The notes: a model not told the origin generated them from the sequence alone. Shown: positions 43,586-55,990, counted from the stretch's first letter. The stretch is 64,000 bases of DNA from Onthophagus taurus (GCF_036711975.1 NC_091972.1:28649001-28713000), one strand, 5' to 3'. Program-made: numbers and translations.

Positions 43586-44236
43586 ATTAACAGCTCATAG
43601 TTCCCTGGCATTCCGAAACCAGGTATTTGGGTGTCATTCTGGACTCTAAACTAACTTGGAAAAGTCACATCGAGGCCATGGCGAACCGGGCGAAGGTAGC
43701 TCTGGTCAATCTGTACGCTCTGATAAATCGCCGAAGTAAGTTGGATCCTCTCCGGAAGATTCGACTCTACAAAGCGGTTATCAGACCTGCGATGACATAC
43801 GCTTCTTCAGTCTGGGGTTACGCCGCGCACTCGCACGTGCAAAAACTCCAAGTGGTTCAGAACAAGGTCCTAAGGATGGCATTCGATGCTCCTTGGTTTG
43901 TCAGTAATGCGACACTGCACAATGATTCCCAGATGGTGACCATCGAGGAATTCATTCGGAACAAAGCCAGTACCGAGTTTACGCGGCTCGAAGACCACCC
44001 AAATCCCCTCCTAGCGGGATTAACGGATTACGACGTTGAACACCTTCGCCATAAACGGCCAAGGCTGCTTCTCGTCTGACGATCCGGGAACCCGACTGTC
44101 CTTTCCAAATCCACTTCCGATATCGCTAATTTAGCGAATATTAACTAATATATTTTCCGTCTGTTTTAGATCCGATGAAGAGGGTTAAGGAAGATTCCAG
44201 GAACCTCAAGAGGCCCGTCAAGTTCACCGTTCACCG
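43586..44236 (+). mobile_element. Internally deleted Jockey-clade copy (upstream member of the tandem)
   Basis: It starts with the same 14-15 nt as the full copy (TTAACAGCTCATAG) and then jumps to the last part of ORF2 (from TTCCCTGGCATTCCGAAACC). The rest appears identical to 48792-49433 by eye. The frame 43627-44079 encodes the last 150 residues of the RT protein with no RT core. It ends in the (TTCACCG)2 tail and is joined directly to the 5' end of the next copy. Confidence 0.9.
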
Positions 44237-44434
44237 TTAACAGCTCATAGTAAACAGCTGGAGTCCGATTCGAGCCTTGAAGAGAGCAACATCGCCTGGA
44301 GAGAAGTTGAAGAATTCGTCCGACCTGTTGCGTGAGCGAAGGAAGGGGGAAGGTTCATTTTCGACCTCGTCAAAGGCGTAATCCAGAGCAGATAAGTTTC
44401 TTTTGAAATTAAGAGCGCCCTTTTTAGGGTTGGG

Positions 44435-46408
44435 TTGGGTTTTCCAAACCGTTTTGAGGTGGCAGAAATGCCTCTTAAAATGGAGAAGAAAACTTTATCC
44501 GCATCGTGTGTAGACTTTCGCTTGTTTGCAAGCGTGGTCGACACACACATCGATAAGAACGGGACATTGAGACCCGTTCCACCAAGCCGTCCGCCTTCCC
44601 CGTTGAAAGCGGCGACTAAATCTACGCGTAAGGTCAGACCCGCCATCCCCGTGAAGGCGGCAACCAACGCTACTCCCGTTCTTGGCAAGACTGCCTCCCC
44701 TGTGGCGGCGGCAGCCAAATCATCAGGCCGCACCGCCTCCCTCGTGAAGGCGGCGACCAAGAAACCAGTCATTGGCAGAACTGCCTCCCCAGCGGAGGCG
44801 GCAGCCAAGGCTGGTATACCAGGCCGTACTGCTTCCTTAGAGGATGCGACGACCAGCGCGGCAGGCCGCACCGCCTCCCTCGAGCAGGTGGCGACCAAAT
44901 GCACACCTAAGGTTAGTACCGCCATCCCCGAGAAGGCGACAACCGAAACAACCCCCGTCCTTGGCAGCACTGCCTCCCCAGTGGAGGCGAAAGCCATAGC
45001 ACCATCAGGCCGTACTGCTTCCCTCGAGGATGCGACGACCAGCGCGGCAGGCCGCACCGCCTCCCTCGAGGAGGCGGCGACCACCTCCACTCCGAGGTCA
45101 TTCGCCGAGGCGTTGGCTTCCATCCCGGCGGGTAAAATGGATGTCGACGTGGCAGTCGGTCCATCCAACGGGAAAAGGAAGGCCAGCAGCGACCTGGAGG
45201 ACGAGTACTCGGAAGCCGTGCGTCCTCGATTGGAACGCGTTTCCAAGCGGGTCCCCCCGGTAATCCTTCATGCGAAGGAAAACTGGGATTCCATTTCGGC
45301 GGAGATGGCGAGACTTCGGATCGCCTTTTCGAAAGCCAGAGCGGTTCCGCAAGGAATCAAGATTGAGCTCCCCACCGCGGAAGCCTATCGCGCCCTGGTG
45401 AAGATGTTGATGGCTGGTAAACACCAGTACCACACATTCTCTCTACCGGAGGAAAAGCCGTTAAAGGTGGTTTTTCGAGGCGTCCCTACCAGTATCGGGG
45501 AGGACAGCATTGCTGCCGACCTGAGAAAACAGGGATTCTGGCCCGATACGGTAAAACGTATGCGCCAGGGCTCTGAAAGGAGGCCGATCCCGTTAGTCCT
45601 GTGCGTCTTGAAAAAGACCGCGGACGCCAAACGGATCTTTGACCTCAAGACGGTCATGGCTTTAACCATAACTGTCGAGAGCGCCAAGAAGAAGACGGAA
45701 GTCGGCCAGTGTCATCGCTGTCAGCGTTACGGCCACTCCCAACGAATGTGCAACGGTGCACCTCGTTGCGTGAAGTGCGCTGGTGACCATCCGACGGCTT
45801 CCTGTGCCAAAGCAAAGGATGCGCCCGCCAAGTGCGTCCTTTGCGGTGGTCCTCATACCGCCAACTACAAAGGGTGCCCAAAACACCCGAAGGCGGCGGA
45901 AACGAGGGCGCCGGCGGCAGCCCCAAAGGTCAAAGCGACCGTTCCCCCGAAAGCACCTATTCAGGCGCAAAAGGGGGACAAAAAGGCTCCAGTAGTCGCG
46001 GCGAAACCCGTGAAAGCGGTTAGTAGTCAGGCGAAAAAGCCGAAAGGCAACGCTAACGTTGCCCCCAAAGCGAACGCTCCAGCTACCAAGGTAGTTCGGA
46101 AAGAGGTCGCGGCGCCCAAAGCTAAGCTCAACGAGCCGAAGCAAAAGGCGACCGACGACCCCCCGAAGCTGTCGAGGTCGCAGAGGAGGCGTCACAATAG
46201 GAGGCTTCGTAAAAGCGGGTCGATCGCGGTGGCTGAAACACCATTCCCGGTCAATGTTGCGGCACAGGCGGCGGTTGAACCCCCAACCGACCCCCTCGTC
46301 AACATACTGGCGATGATGAGCGAGGTCATCCAAATCGACAAATCCGATAGGGACGCGCGAGTTAAGTTGTGCGTCCAAATCATGTCCGAGATGATGAAAC
46401 TCTTATGA
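44435..46408 (+). CDS. Jockey ORF1, gag-like RNA-binding protein
   Basis: This 657-aa protein is expected to coat element RNA. Residues about 50-225 are a low-complexity segment built from repeated GRTASL(E/V)xAxT and VLGxTASPxEA units. A structured part follows (about 250-420). Three CCHC zinc knuckles (about 426-484: CHRCQRYGHSQRMC, CVKCAGDHPTASC, CVLCGGPHTANYKGC) come next, then a basic Ala/Lys/Pro-rich tail. This is the standard Jockey-clade layout. An alternative start is the ATG at 44468. The stop overlaps the ORF2 start in an ATGA arrangement, suggesting translation of ORF2 by re-initiation. Confidence 0.9.
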   Translation: MGFPNRFEVAEMPLKMEKKTLSASCVDFRLFASVVDTHIDKNGTLRPVPPSRPPSPLKAATKSTRKVRPAIPVKAATNATPVLGKTASPVAAAAKSSGRTASLVKAATKKPVIGRTASPAEAAAKAGIPGRTASLEDATTSAAGRTASLEQVATKCTPKVSTAIPEKATTETTPVLGSTASPVEAKAIAPSGRTASLEDATTSAAGRTASLEEAATTSTPRSFAEALASIPAGKMDVDVAVGPSNGKRKASSDLEDEYSEAVRPRLERVSKRVPPVILHAKENWDSISAEMARLRIAFSKARAVPQGIKIELPTAEAYRALVKMLMAGKHQYHTFSLPEEKPLKVVFRGVPTSIGEDSIAADLRKQGFWPDTVKRMRQGSERRPIPLVLCVLKKTADAKRIFDLKTVMALTITVESAKKKTEVGQCHRCQRYGHSQRMCNGAPRCVKCAGDHPTASCAKAKDAPAKCVLCGGPHTANYKGCPKHPKAAETRAPAAAPKVKATVPPKAPIQAQKGDKKAPVVAAKPVKAVSSQAKKPKGNANVAPKANAPATKVVRKEVAAPKAKLNEPKQKATDDPPKLSRSQRRRHNRRLRKSGSIAVAETPFPVNVAAQAAVEPPTDPLVNILAMMSEVIQIDKSDRDARVKLCVQIMSEMMKLL

Positions 46409-47732
46409 TGACTCATCGAAGACCGAGAGTACCGCATTCGCTTGAGTTGGCTTATTGGAACGCCAACGGCCTTGTCTGTAAACAGAATGAACTTCGCGAG
46501 TTCGCCGAAACGTACGACCTTGACGCGATACTCATTTGCGAAACCCATCTGCGAGCGGGCGACAGGCCACGGCTGCCCAATTATCGCTTCTATCGAAACG
46601 ATAGAGTTGGTGCAAGAGGCGGCGGGACAGCCATCTTTGTAAGGACCAGTTTGGATCATTACGAAGATCTGACTCCCCCTCTTCAACATCTCGAAGCTAC
46701 TACGATTGTGGTACGAACACTATCGGGGTGCGTCCGCTTGGTCGCCGCCTACAATCCGCCGAATCGGCGGCTGTTGGAAGACGATCTAACGGGTGTCTTG
46801 GATACGGACAAAGGCGTGGTTATCGCCGGCGACCTAAACGCTAAGCACCCATCGTGGAACAGTCGGATCGCAAACGCGAACGGTAAAATACTGCGGAGTT
46901 TTACCGACGAGACGGGCATTGTCACCGATGCCCCCGCCGACCACACGTATTACCCGTCGAACGAAGGGCAACGATCTGACGTTTTGGACGTGGTTGTAAT
47001 CAAAGATGTCCGACTAGTTCATAGAGTTACCACGCTCAACGAACTCAGTTCCGATCATCTCCCTGTGCTGCTGCAGCTAGGAGACGTCCCGGACGTTCGC
47101 GTCCCGGTTGAACGTTCCACTGTATCGTGGCCGGCTTTTAGCGACCACTTGCACCACAATATGGGACAAATACGACCGATCCACAACGCTCAGGAACTGG
47201 ATGAGGCTGTTGAACGACTCACGGTCGCAATCGAGGATTCTCTTCGATACGCGACCAACACGATTCCCGTAAAGGACCATCGATGGGTGCTTCCGGCGCA
47301 CATCAGGGAACTTATGCGGGAGCGTGATCGCGTCAGGCGGACTTATCAGCGCAATTGGGATCCCGATCTCAAGCGTCGCTATAACCGTCTGCGCGGTGAT
47401 GTGAGAAGGGAGCTCGCGGAGTTCCGATACGCGTCTTTCGACGCCAAACTCGACGCCCTGAACACCGAAGACGATCACTCCTGTTGGAAGATGGTCAAGG
47501 TGCTGAAGGGGAACACGACGCGCATGCCGCCCATTCACGGTGAAACCGGAATGGCTTTCACTCTCGAAGAGAAAGCAGAGGCTCATGCCGATAACTTCGA
47601 AAACCAGTGCAGCCCGCTATGCGACGATGACGAAGATGAAGATTTCATCGATCGAGTCGAACGCGTAGTGAGTAGGCGGCTGGCCGTAGAAGATCGTCGG
47701 CATATCGAGCACGCTTCTCCGACCGAGGTGAA
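46405..47732 (+). pseudogene. Jockey ORF2, first part (endonuclease), interrupted
   Basis: The start overlaps the ORF1 stop (ATGATG at 46405). The AP-type endonuclease, which nicks target DNA to prime reverse transcription, is complete: ELAYWNANGL, ICETHL, VIAGDLNAKHPSW, SDVLDVVVI and SSDHLPVLLQ carry the expected Asn, Glu, Asp-x-Asn, Asp and Ser-Asp-His residues. A connector follows. The frame then runs into the inverted self-insertion at 47733 and stops after a few codons (47745), separating the endonuclease from the RT. Without a second lesion this copy cannot make full ORF2 protein. Confidence 0.9.
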
Positions 47733-47905
47733 CGGTGAACGGTGAACTTGACGGGCCTCTTGAGGTTCCTGGAATCTTCCTTAACCCTCTTCATCGGATC
47801 TAAAACAGACGGAAAATATATTAGTTAATATTCGCTAAATTAGCGATATCGGAAGTGGATTTGGAAAGGACAGTCGGGTTCCCGGATCGTCAGACGAGAA
47901 GCAGC
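47733..47905 (-). mobile_element. Inverted 173-bp self-insertion of the Jockey 3' end
   Basis: The block is the reverse complement of the last few ORF2 codons plus 3' UTR (about 49261-49433), starting with CGGTGAACGGTGAAC. It is flanked by an 11-bp duplication, ACCGAGGTGAA (47722-47732 and 47906-47916). It is a severely 5'-truncated copy of the same family inserted in opposite orientation into ORF2. Confidence 0.92.
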
Positions 47906-49276
47906 ACCGAGGTGAAAGAGGCAATCGCGAGATGTAAGTCGAAGAAGGCATCGGGACCGGACGGGATAGGAAACGCTGCTTTAAAGGCCATGCCTTTAAA
48001 AGCGGTCGTTTCGCTGACGGGAATCATCAATGCGGCGTTCCGGCTGCGGCATTTCCCTACCAAGTGGAAATGCGCGGACGTCGTCGTGTTACCGAAACCC
48101 GGGGCGAACCTAACGTTCCCGCAAAGCTACAGGCCCATCAGTTTGCTTTCTTGTCTCGGCAAGGTATGCGAGAGGATCGTCCAGACGAGGCTACAAAGAT
48201 CAGTTCAAGATCTTAAGCTCATTCAGGACGAACAGTTTGGTTTCCGACCCAAACATTCGACCGTACACCAGGTACTGCGACTTGTCGAATACATAACCGA
48301 AGGCTTCAATCGAAAGCAAAGCACTTGTGCGGCGCTTTTCGATGTTGCCAAGGCGTTCGACAAAGTATGGCATGAAGGACTTTTGTTCAAAATGCTAGAA
48401 GCGGGCGTGCCCCTGGCGTTGGTTCAATTGATCGCGTCCTATCTTGGCGGTAGGAAGGCGCGCATCAAATTGAACGGTACGCGTTCGACAGAGCGAATCC
48501 TAACTGCTGGCGTCCCTCAGGGGTCGTTGCTTTCACCGATACTCTTTTGTATCTTTGTTAGCGACCTACCCCGGTGCGAGGGCACTCAGTTAGCGATGTA
48601 CGCCGACGATGTGTGCATCTACAGCAGATCTTGGTCCCCCGAGATCGCCGCTCGTAGACTGCAGACAGCATCGGATCAGCTGCAAGACTACTTCGCAAAG
48701 TGGCGGGTCAAAATCAACGCTGATAAAAGTACCGCAGTACTCTTTACTCGGCGTAGACAGAGACCCCCCGATGCGTTGGTACTGCGAGGGAACGAGCTTC
48801 CCTGGCATTCCGAAACCAGGTATTTGGGTGTCATTCTGGACTCTAAACTAACTTGGAAAAGTCACATCGAGGCCATGGCGAACCGGGCGAAGGTAGCTCT
48901 GGTCAATCTGTACGCTCTGATAAATCGCCGAAGTAAGTTGGATCCTCTCCGGAAGATTCGACTCTACAAAGCGGTTATCAGACCTGCGATGACATACGCT
49001 TCTTCAGTCTGGGGTTACGCCGCGCACTCGCACGTGCAAAAACTCCAAGTGGTTCAGAACAAGGTCCTAAGGATGGCATTCGATGCTCCTTGGTTTGTCA
49101 GTAATGCGACACTGCACAATGATTCCCAGATGGTGACCATCGAGGAATTCATTCGGAACAAAGCCAGTACCGAGTTTACGCGGCTCGAAGACCACCCAAA
49201 TCCCCTCCTAGCGGGATTAACGGATTACGACGTTGAACACCTTCGCCATAAACGGCCAAGGCTGCTTCTCGTCTGA
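47906..49276 (+). pseudogene. Jockey ORF2, second part (reverse transcriptase)
   Basis: RT motifs are intact and in order: KKASGPDGIGN, SYRPISLLSCLGKVCERIV, EQFGFRPKHSTVHQVLRL, FDVAKAFDKVWHEGLL, GVPQGSLLSPILFCIFVSDL, MYADDVCIYS (catalytic YADD), WRVKINADKS, TRYLGVILDSKLTW. The Jockey-type C-terminus follows. No stop codons occur to 49276. It is part of the same gene as 46405-47732, separated only by the self-insertion. Confidence 0.92.
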
Positions 49277-49433
49277 CGATCCGGGAACCCGACTGTCCTT
49301 TCCAAATCCACTTCCGATATCGCTAATTTAGCGAATATTAACTAATATATTTTCCGTCTGTTTTAGATCCGATGAAGAGGGTTAAGGAAGATTCCAGGAA
49401 CCTCAAGAGGCCCGTCAAGTTCACCGTTCACCG

Positions 49434-49927
<494 letters not shown>

Positions 49928-49973
49928 TTTAATTACAACTTGGCCATACCATATTAACAAAACGGCCCTTCTC

Positions 49974-49989
49974 AGGGCCACAAAAAATA
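49974..49989 (+). promoter_or_regulatory. Histone 3' stem-loop (H2A)
   Basis: GGCCCTTCTCAGGGCC, identical to the copy at 66-81. Confidence 0.95.
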
Positions 49990-52890
49990 TAGTCGAATAA
50001 TGAACTATCGATGTCTGCTGCGGTAGTGTAATTTTGAATGTAACAGTATTGTTAATTCTAAATAACTCTTAAGTGATAAACTTACCGAAAAATAATTTTC
50101 GATGTGACGTCATCAACAGCGCTAACGACGTATTTTCACAGCAACACGATTAACACATCTTGCGCGGGTACTTTGCCGCCAAAGTCTTACCGTATAGCGG
50201 GCATAAATACCATGCAAACCGAGTTTAGTCGCTTCCCGTGCAAGATGTGTTAACACTGGTCGTATTAATTATTTTTTCCACATCCACGCACACAACGCCA
50301 ATCAGTAAAAATGAAACTTGTTGATATATACTATGACGCATATTTTCAGGTTTCCGACGTACAATGACTAAGTCTTTATTTACCACCTACCTGCTTGTTT
50401 GTGTGGGTCTGAATGTTAAAGTTCTTTTTTTTCGACGGACCATCCAACCCGACATTTTCAGGTAGATGGTAAACAGTGACATTCTAGTCGTTGTGCGTAT
50501 TTCACCAGAAAATATGCGTTATAACAAAAACAAATTATTAATTCTGTCACAAATTTTATCGGATTAATGTTATGTCAGTCATTGATATTACCGATGATTT
50601 AAAGTGATTTTCCGGCAAGTTTTACACTTTTCCGTTCTTTTTTTTAATTTGTAACGTCTTATTTGAGTAATTTCCCATCGACGATTCTTGAATTATACCT
50701 TTTTTATTCTTATTGTTTTAGATTTCACAAAAAAAAAAGCAAATGTTCTTCAACTTTCATGAGAATAGTGTGTCCCGATTTTATTGTTGACGTGTTACGT
50801 ATACATAAGAACGAACGAACACGAATATACATTGAATACATATATATATTATTATATATTGCATATAAAAACAACATTGTGTTTTTCATAAGTTATAATA
50901 GTTAAGATAAGTTCGTTTCAACCGAACAACCGTACAAATTTGACCCGTTCCTCTACTTGTGCACGACTTTCTTTTGCACATGTTCGTTCATGCATGCGTT
51001 CGTTTACGCTGTTGGAACGGAACCCTGCCGAGAATTGGCGCTGCAAGCACAATTTACCATTTCCAACGAAATCCATTTACTTATTTTTTTAACAATAATG
51101 AACTAAAAAACGTAATGCGTTCATGGAATAATCCAAATATACGCTTTCATAGTGACATAACCATAACAGACACTAGCAGACAGACTGCACAATTGGAAAC
51201 GATCCGGAATTACAACCCCCATAAATTGTAGACCTCCGCTTCTGTGCGGTTAAGGGTACTTAACCATTTCTACAGTTGGGCAAATTTATCTTGGCAGGTC
51301 AAGGTCGGATGAGTCGTAGCAAAACGTGAGCGTTTCGCATACAGTGTTCAACAAATGTATTTGTGTACGTTTGTGACTTAACAGTGAGATTTAAAAAATT
51401 TCAATGAAAAGTAAATTAAAAAATAAGGTAAATAAATTTTAATAATTAAATAAGGTTAAATAATTATTTATTATATTATAATTAATTATTTTTGTAAATT
51501 CAGATACCATATGTCTCTTAGAAAAACATTACATATTTAAAAATTATTTTATATTTTCGGCATTGTCGCTTCAACCACGGGAGATAATATCAAACATTTT
51601 TAAGATTATGACAAACGAATCCGAAAATGAGGAATGTGTAGTTCCTCCTTCAAAGGTGCAAGATCGCGTGTCGGCTGCAACTTGAGTTTCCATTCGTACA
51701 ATAAGAAGGATTGTTCGAGAATCCGAAAAAATCGAATTTTAAGAAACCTATTTAATTGTATATAATTATTTTTCTCTATTAAATTTTAGTTATAAAATAT
51801 GTATAAGTTATACAACAGGCAGGTACATAGCGTAAACGGGCAAACACCTTAATATACCTTCCAGGAGAACTTTCTAAAAAAACACGGTTAAATATTTTTT
51901 TAGTGTTATATAACAATTAAGAAATAGACAATAAAATTCTTTAAATTCCTTGAAGTGATTTATTTACCTGCGTTTATGTTTAACAGAAATTCCGTTCACA
52001 GCATAAAAGAAAGTAAATTTGAATAGACGATATTAATAAATTATATAAAGAAGGATTACTAAAAAGTTAACGTAATAAAATTAATAATTTTTAAACTGCT
52101 TAAGTTTGGGTTATTGTGTGTTTCTAAGATTCTGTAATATTACGGGGCAGATGCAAAATTTTTGACGAGCGCTATACCTGCTGCCGTCGACATCACGAGG
52201 TCGCCTATCTTACTTCGACAGTTTGCCGTCGCATTCCTTCTTCGGCGCAACTGACCGGCCATCGTGCATTTTCTGAGCTGTACCTGAGACGAGACCGAGA
52301 ACCCCGTATAGTTTAGAAAGTCAGGAACGTACCAATGAATTTCTTTGAGTGCATTACACTTAACTGTATTGGTCAGTAAACTATATAATAATAATTAATA
52401 ATAAATTCGAAAACATAAGCCTAAAGGCCGAACTTAGTCAGAATCACTATCGGAAGAGATTTCTGCATCACTACCTGATTCTTCTAAATTATGCTTATGC
52501 CATGCCCGATTTGTGTGAACCCAAAAGATACCTCTTTATTTATGACTTGTTTATGTGCACCATCATAAAACTATTGCTCCTTCTATTGTTAAGGGTCTTT
52601 TACAGCCGTATCGTAATTCCGGATCTTGGTGTGGACGACTATACATGAACTTGTCTGACGGCTCTTGGAACCAGAGAATAACATAATATTCTGTGGTTGG
52701 AATGCTTGACAAAACGTCGCGGACCAGTCCACGGTTCAGTCGGACCGTGGCAGCACTTTTCAACTGCGTAGGATTGCGGCCGTCAACTGGTAGTCTGAAG
52801 TATGGTTGGAACGAACCTAACACATGTACATATGTACGTAATTGTCCGGATTGTATGTGAAAACATTCTTTAACTTTCATAAATATAGTG
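49990..52890. other. H2A-H4 spacer (unit 2)
   Basis: No gene is apparent. The first 1.25 kb match unit 1. A repeat with degenerate inverted ends (about 50078-50622, AAACTTACCG... and ...CCGGCAAGTTTT) belongs to the family also seen at 190-700 and 40640-40990. About 51265-52275 is absent from unit 1, is AT-rich and has no recognised family. The last 600 bp before H4 are again conserved. Confidence 0.6.
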
Positions 52891-52906
52891 GTTCTGAAAA
52901 GAACCG
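52891..52906 (-). promoter_or_regulatory. Histone 3' stem-loop (H4, unit 2)
   Basis: On the minus strand it reads GGTTCTTTTCAGAACC, at the same position relative to H4 as in unit 1. Confidence 0.95.
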
Positions 52907-52970
52907 GGTGGTCATGTTGAATACAGAACAGTCGTCCTCAAAATTAAAATAGGTACATAATTTAAATTTC

Positions 52971-53402
<432 letters not shown>

Positions 53403-53448
53403 CTACTGATTCTACGACTCGACCAATCCGATGCAGTCACGAACACGT

Positions 53449-53454
53449 TATAAA
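53449..53454 (+). promoter_or_regulatory. TATA box of H3 (unit 2)
   Basis: TATAAA preceded by a CCAAT motif about 25 bp upstream. The spacing to the H3 ATG is nearly the same as in unit 1. Confidence 0.7.
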
Positions 53455-53570
53455 GCAGCCTTCAAGCGAGCGATCTCTCAGTTTACTTTGACCAACTGTA
53501 CCGTTCGATTTACGTACATATCTCTCTTTGATTTCTTTCTTTATCGTCGTACGTATCCCGTTAATAATAA

Positions 53571-53987
<417 letters not shown>

Positions 53988-54032
53988 TTTGCATCATCTA
54001 CAATCAATCGACCAAACCTTCCCAACACCACC

Positions 54033-54048
54033 GGTTCTTTTCAGAACC
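54033..54048 (+). promoter_or_regulatory. Histone 3' stem-loop (H3, unit 2)
   Basis: GGTTCTTTTCAGAACC, the same element as at 3221-3236. Confidence 0.95.
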
Positions 54049-54397
54049 AATCACTTGTTTTATGAAAAAGAATTTTCGTTTTGCTCTCTTAAGTCTGTGA
54101 ATTTCCATACTGAAAAGCAAAAATGTTGTTTCAGTATGGACTTCGGATAATGTCAATTTTCTAGTTTCTAAACGCAATAGCGTGTAATATTTTTATGGTG
54201 GCCTTTAAATACGAATTCAATGTGAACTTAAGATGTGATTTAATCAAGAAAAATTAATTTCTTTTTTAATTTATATGAAATAAATTGAATTAAATAATTT
54301 AAACTTAATTTGCTTCCATATGCATTCAATTAATGATCACAACGAAAGTTGTAATGTTAGATATGTATCTGATTCGCAATACGATTACAGTGGTGCC

Positions 54398-54443
54398 TCG
54401 GAGTTCGTCGGTAATCCGTTCCTTGGGAACCGACGAACTCCGA
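54398..54443. repeat. Conserved hairpin downstream of H3 (unit 2)
   Basis: TCGGAGTTCGTCGGT (54398-54412) pairs with 54429-54443. The counterpart in unit 1 is at 3588-3635. Loop bases differ between units while the 15-bp stem is kept. Confidence 0.75.
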
Positions 54444-54630
54444 ACCGAATTATCCCATAAGAATTAATGAAAAATGAAGTACATCGGAAATAGCTGACGG
54501 CAGTAGTTTCCTCTACGCAGAGTTTAAGTTCTTCTCGTGAACTCGGCCCAAGCCTTATCCTTCAGTAGAACAGCTTGATTATAGTTGCTTTTCCAGAAGT
54601 CCTTTAATATTATAATTAAAATAATATATA

Positions 54631-55046
54631 CAGTGTTCCGTGACTCGACCGACAAACTTATACCATACACTCCGTGGGTCATTACGATCAAAAAATGGTA
54701 TATCACATATATGTATGTAGCTGAATTCCTCTTTTTTTCGGAGATATCGAAATAAAAATAAAAATGATAAAAGAAAATTTATTCATTTATTTATTTATGA
54801 ATGGGTAGCTAATTAACACAAAATTACAGCGGCTGTTCAAAATGAAAACCGCCATTCTCTAAACATGCAGCTATCCTTCGTGTCATTGTCAAACGTTAAA
54901 TCGTCAAGACTGTCAATTTTTTTAATACCGTCGATATCTCCGAAATAAAGAGGAATTCACCTATAGCTGATATACCATTTTTTTTATCGTAATGACCCCC
55001 GAAATATATGGTATAAGTTTGTCGGTCGAGTCACGGGACACCTGTG
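54631..55046. mobile_element. Foldback/MITE with about 120-bp inverted arms
   Basis: The left arm starts CAGTGTTCCGTGACTCGACC. The right arm is its inverted, diverged copy (ending near 55046), and TA dinucleotides lie at both ends. The arms also share the GGTATA...GAATTCCTC segments. It encodes no protein. Only one arm survives at the homologous place in unit 1 (4338-4440). Confidence 0.65.
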
Positions 55047-55324
55047 TATAAAAATATAATGTATTCATTAAAATATCGACCAACGATACGGTCGAATTCG
55101 TTCGCATTTTGAAAGTGTTTCGATAAATGTGTTTCATATAGACTTTCTTGAAATTGACTATCACCAATTGATCCGTGGGTTGCATAAGGGATCTGCTCCC
55201 AAATCTGGTGAATGTGCCGGTGTATTATCGAGAACGATAACACGTCGCGAGTTACCCATGCTTTAGCGTTAGAGCGCCACATCACTGGTAAACTGTCTTT
55301 GCACACATAGAAAAGTTTAAATGC

Positions 55325-55690
55325 TCTTTGTCGGACCTTTGGGGGTCTTTTTCGCTTTGTGATGTTGCTTTGGGTGACGTAACAGTCTCGTTTCTTTCGT
55401 CAATCGGAGACCTTTTCGCCTTGGTTGTTGTCCTCTTTTCTTTGTTGTCTATAGTGGAGGATTACGCCGATCGTGATTTCGCCCACGCTCCCTTGCCCTT
55501 GGTCTGGATAAGAGCACCCGAAGCACCGAATTGCTTGCAATTGTGAACCGCCGCGCTCACGTAGATTCTTAATACCACCGTTAACCATTCCTGCTGTCGG
55601 TGGATGAGTTGGTGGTTTCGACTTCTGAATCATCGCCTTTGTCGTTAACGACTCCGTGGCTTTGCCCTTTAATGGTGTGTACCGACAATA
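55325..55690 (-). pseudogene. Histone H1 pseudogene, antisense to H1 (unit 2)
   Basis: Minus-strand translation gives TPLKGKATESL, KSKPPTHPPTAGMVNGGIKN and LRERGGSQLQAI. Then the globular domain is cut by a deletion with a frameshift into sequence that, in another frame, matches the GCSYPDQGQGS/IQTKGKG region and a Lys-rich tail. The deletion is larger than and different from that of the unit 1 relic, and the TAA seen there is CAA here. It is non-functional. Confidence 0.8.
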
Positions 55691-55839
55691 TGACAACGGT
55701 AGAGTCGTTGATAATGAGTAAGAGAAGAAGTGTAGAGTTGAATGGCGTTATGAAAGTATTTAAGAGGGCGAAGAAAATGGGTAGGATAGTGGATAGAGGT
55801 GATATAGGAGGATAGTGTAGTCTATAGGTTTATAAAGGA

Positions 55840-55990
55840 TAGACGGATGGGTGGTGAGTGAGAACACCCTGCAGCATATCTTGCAAGAGTGTCCGAATGG
55901 GAGGAGAAGGGAGAGACAGAAGGTAAGAGTTGAATAGGATTATGGATGACAGCCATAATTCCATATGAATGATTGGAACTGGTTGGCGGC
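55840..55990 (+). pseudogene. Relic of a non-LTR ORF2 C-terminus (unit 2 copy)
   Basis: ENTLQHILQECPNGRR-like coding is shared with 5230-5460. It is an old shared insertion, frame-broken. Confidence 0.5.

Larger units (their letters stand above)
44237..49433 (+). mobile_element. Near full-length Jockey-clade non-LTR retrotransposon
   Basis: The element is 5.2 kb with a short 5' UTR, ORF1 (gag-like, 44435-46408), ORF2 (EN-RT, 46405-49276) and a short 3' UTR. It ends in TTCACCGTTCACCG instead of poly-A. The clade is inferred from the C-terminal RT segment (KVLRMAFDAPWFVSNATLHN), a Jockey hallmark. ORF2 is interrupted by a 173-bp inverted fragment of the element's own 3' end. It is GC-richer than the surrounding spacer, consistent with recent arrival. 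Confidence 0.92.

Noticed and set aside
44245-45246. 333-aa minus-strand frame opposite Jockey ORF1
   Set aside because: It is the complement of the Ala/Thr-rich repeat region of ORF1. Its repetitive sequence mirrors the plus-strand repeats, and no independent motifs are present.
45662-46378. 238-aa minus-strand frame with Cys/His pattern
   Set aside because: Complement of the zinc-knuckle and basic tail coding of ORF1; no conserved family signature.
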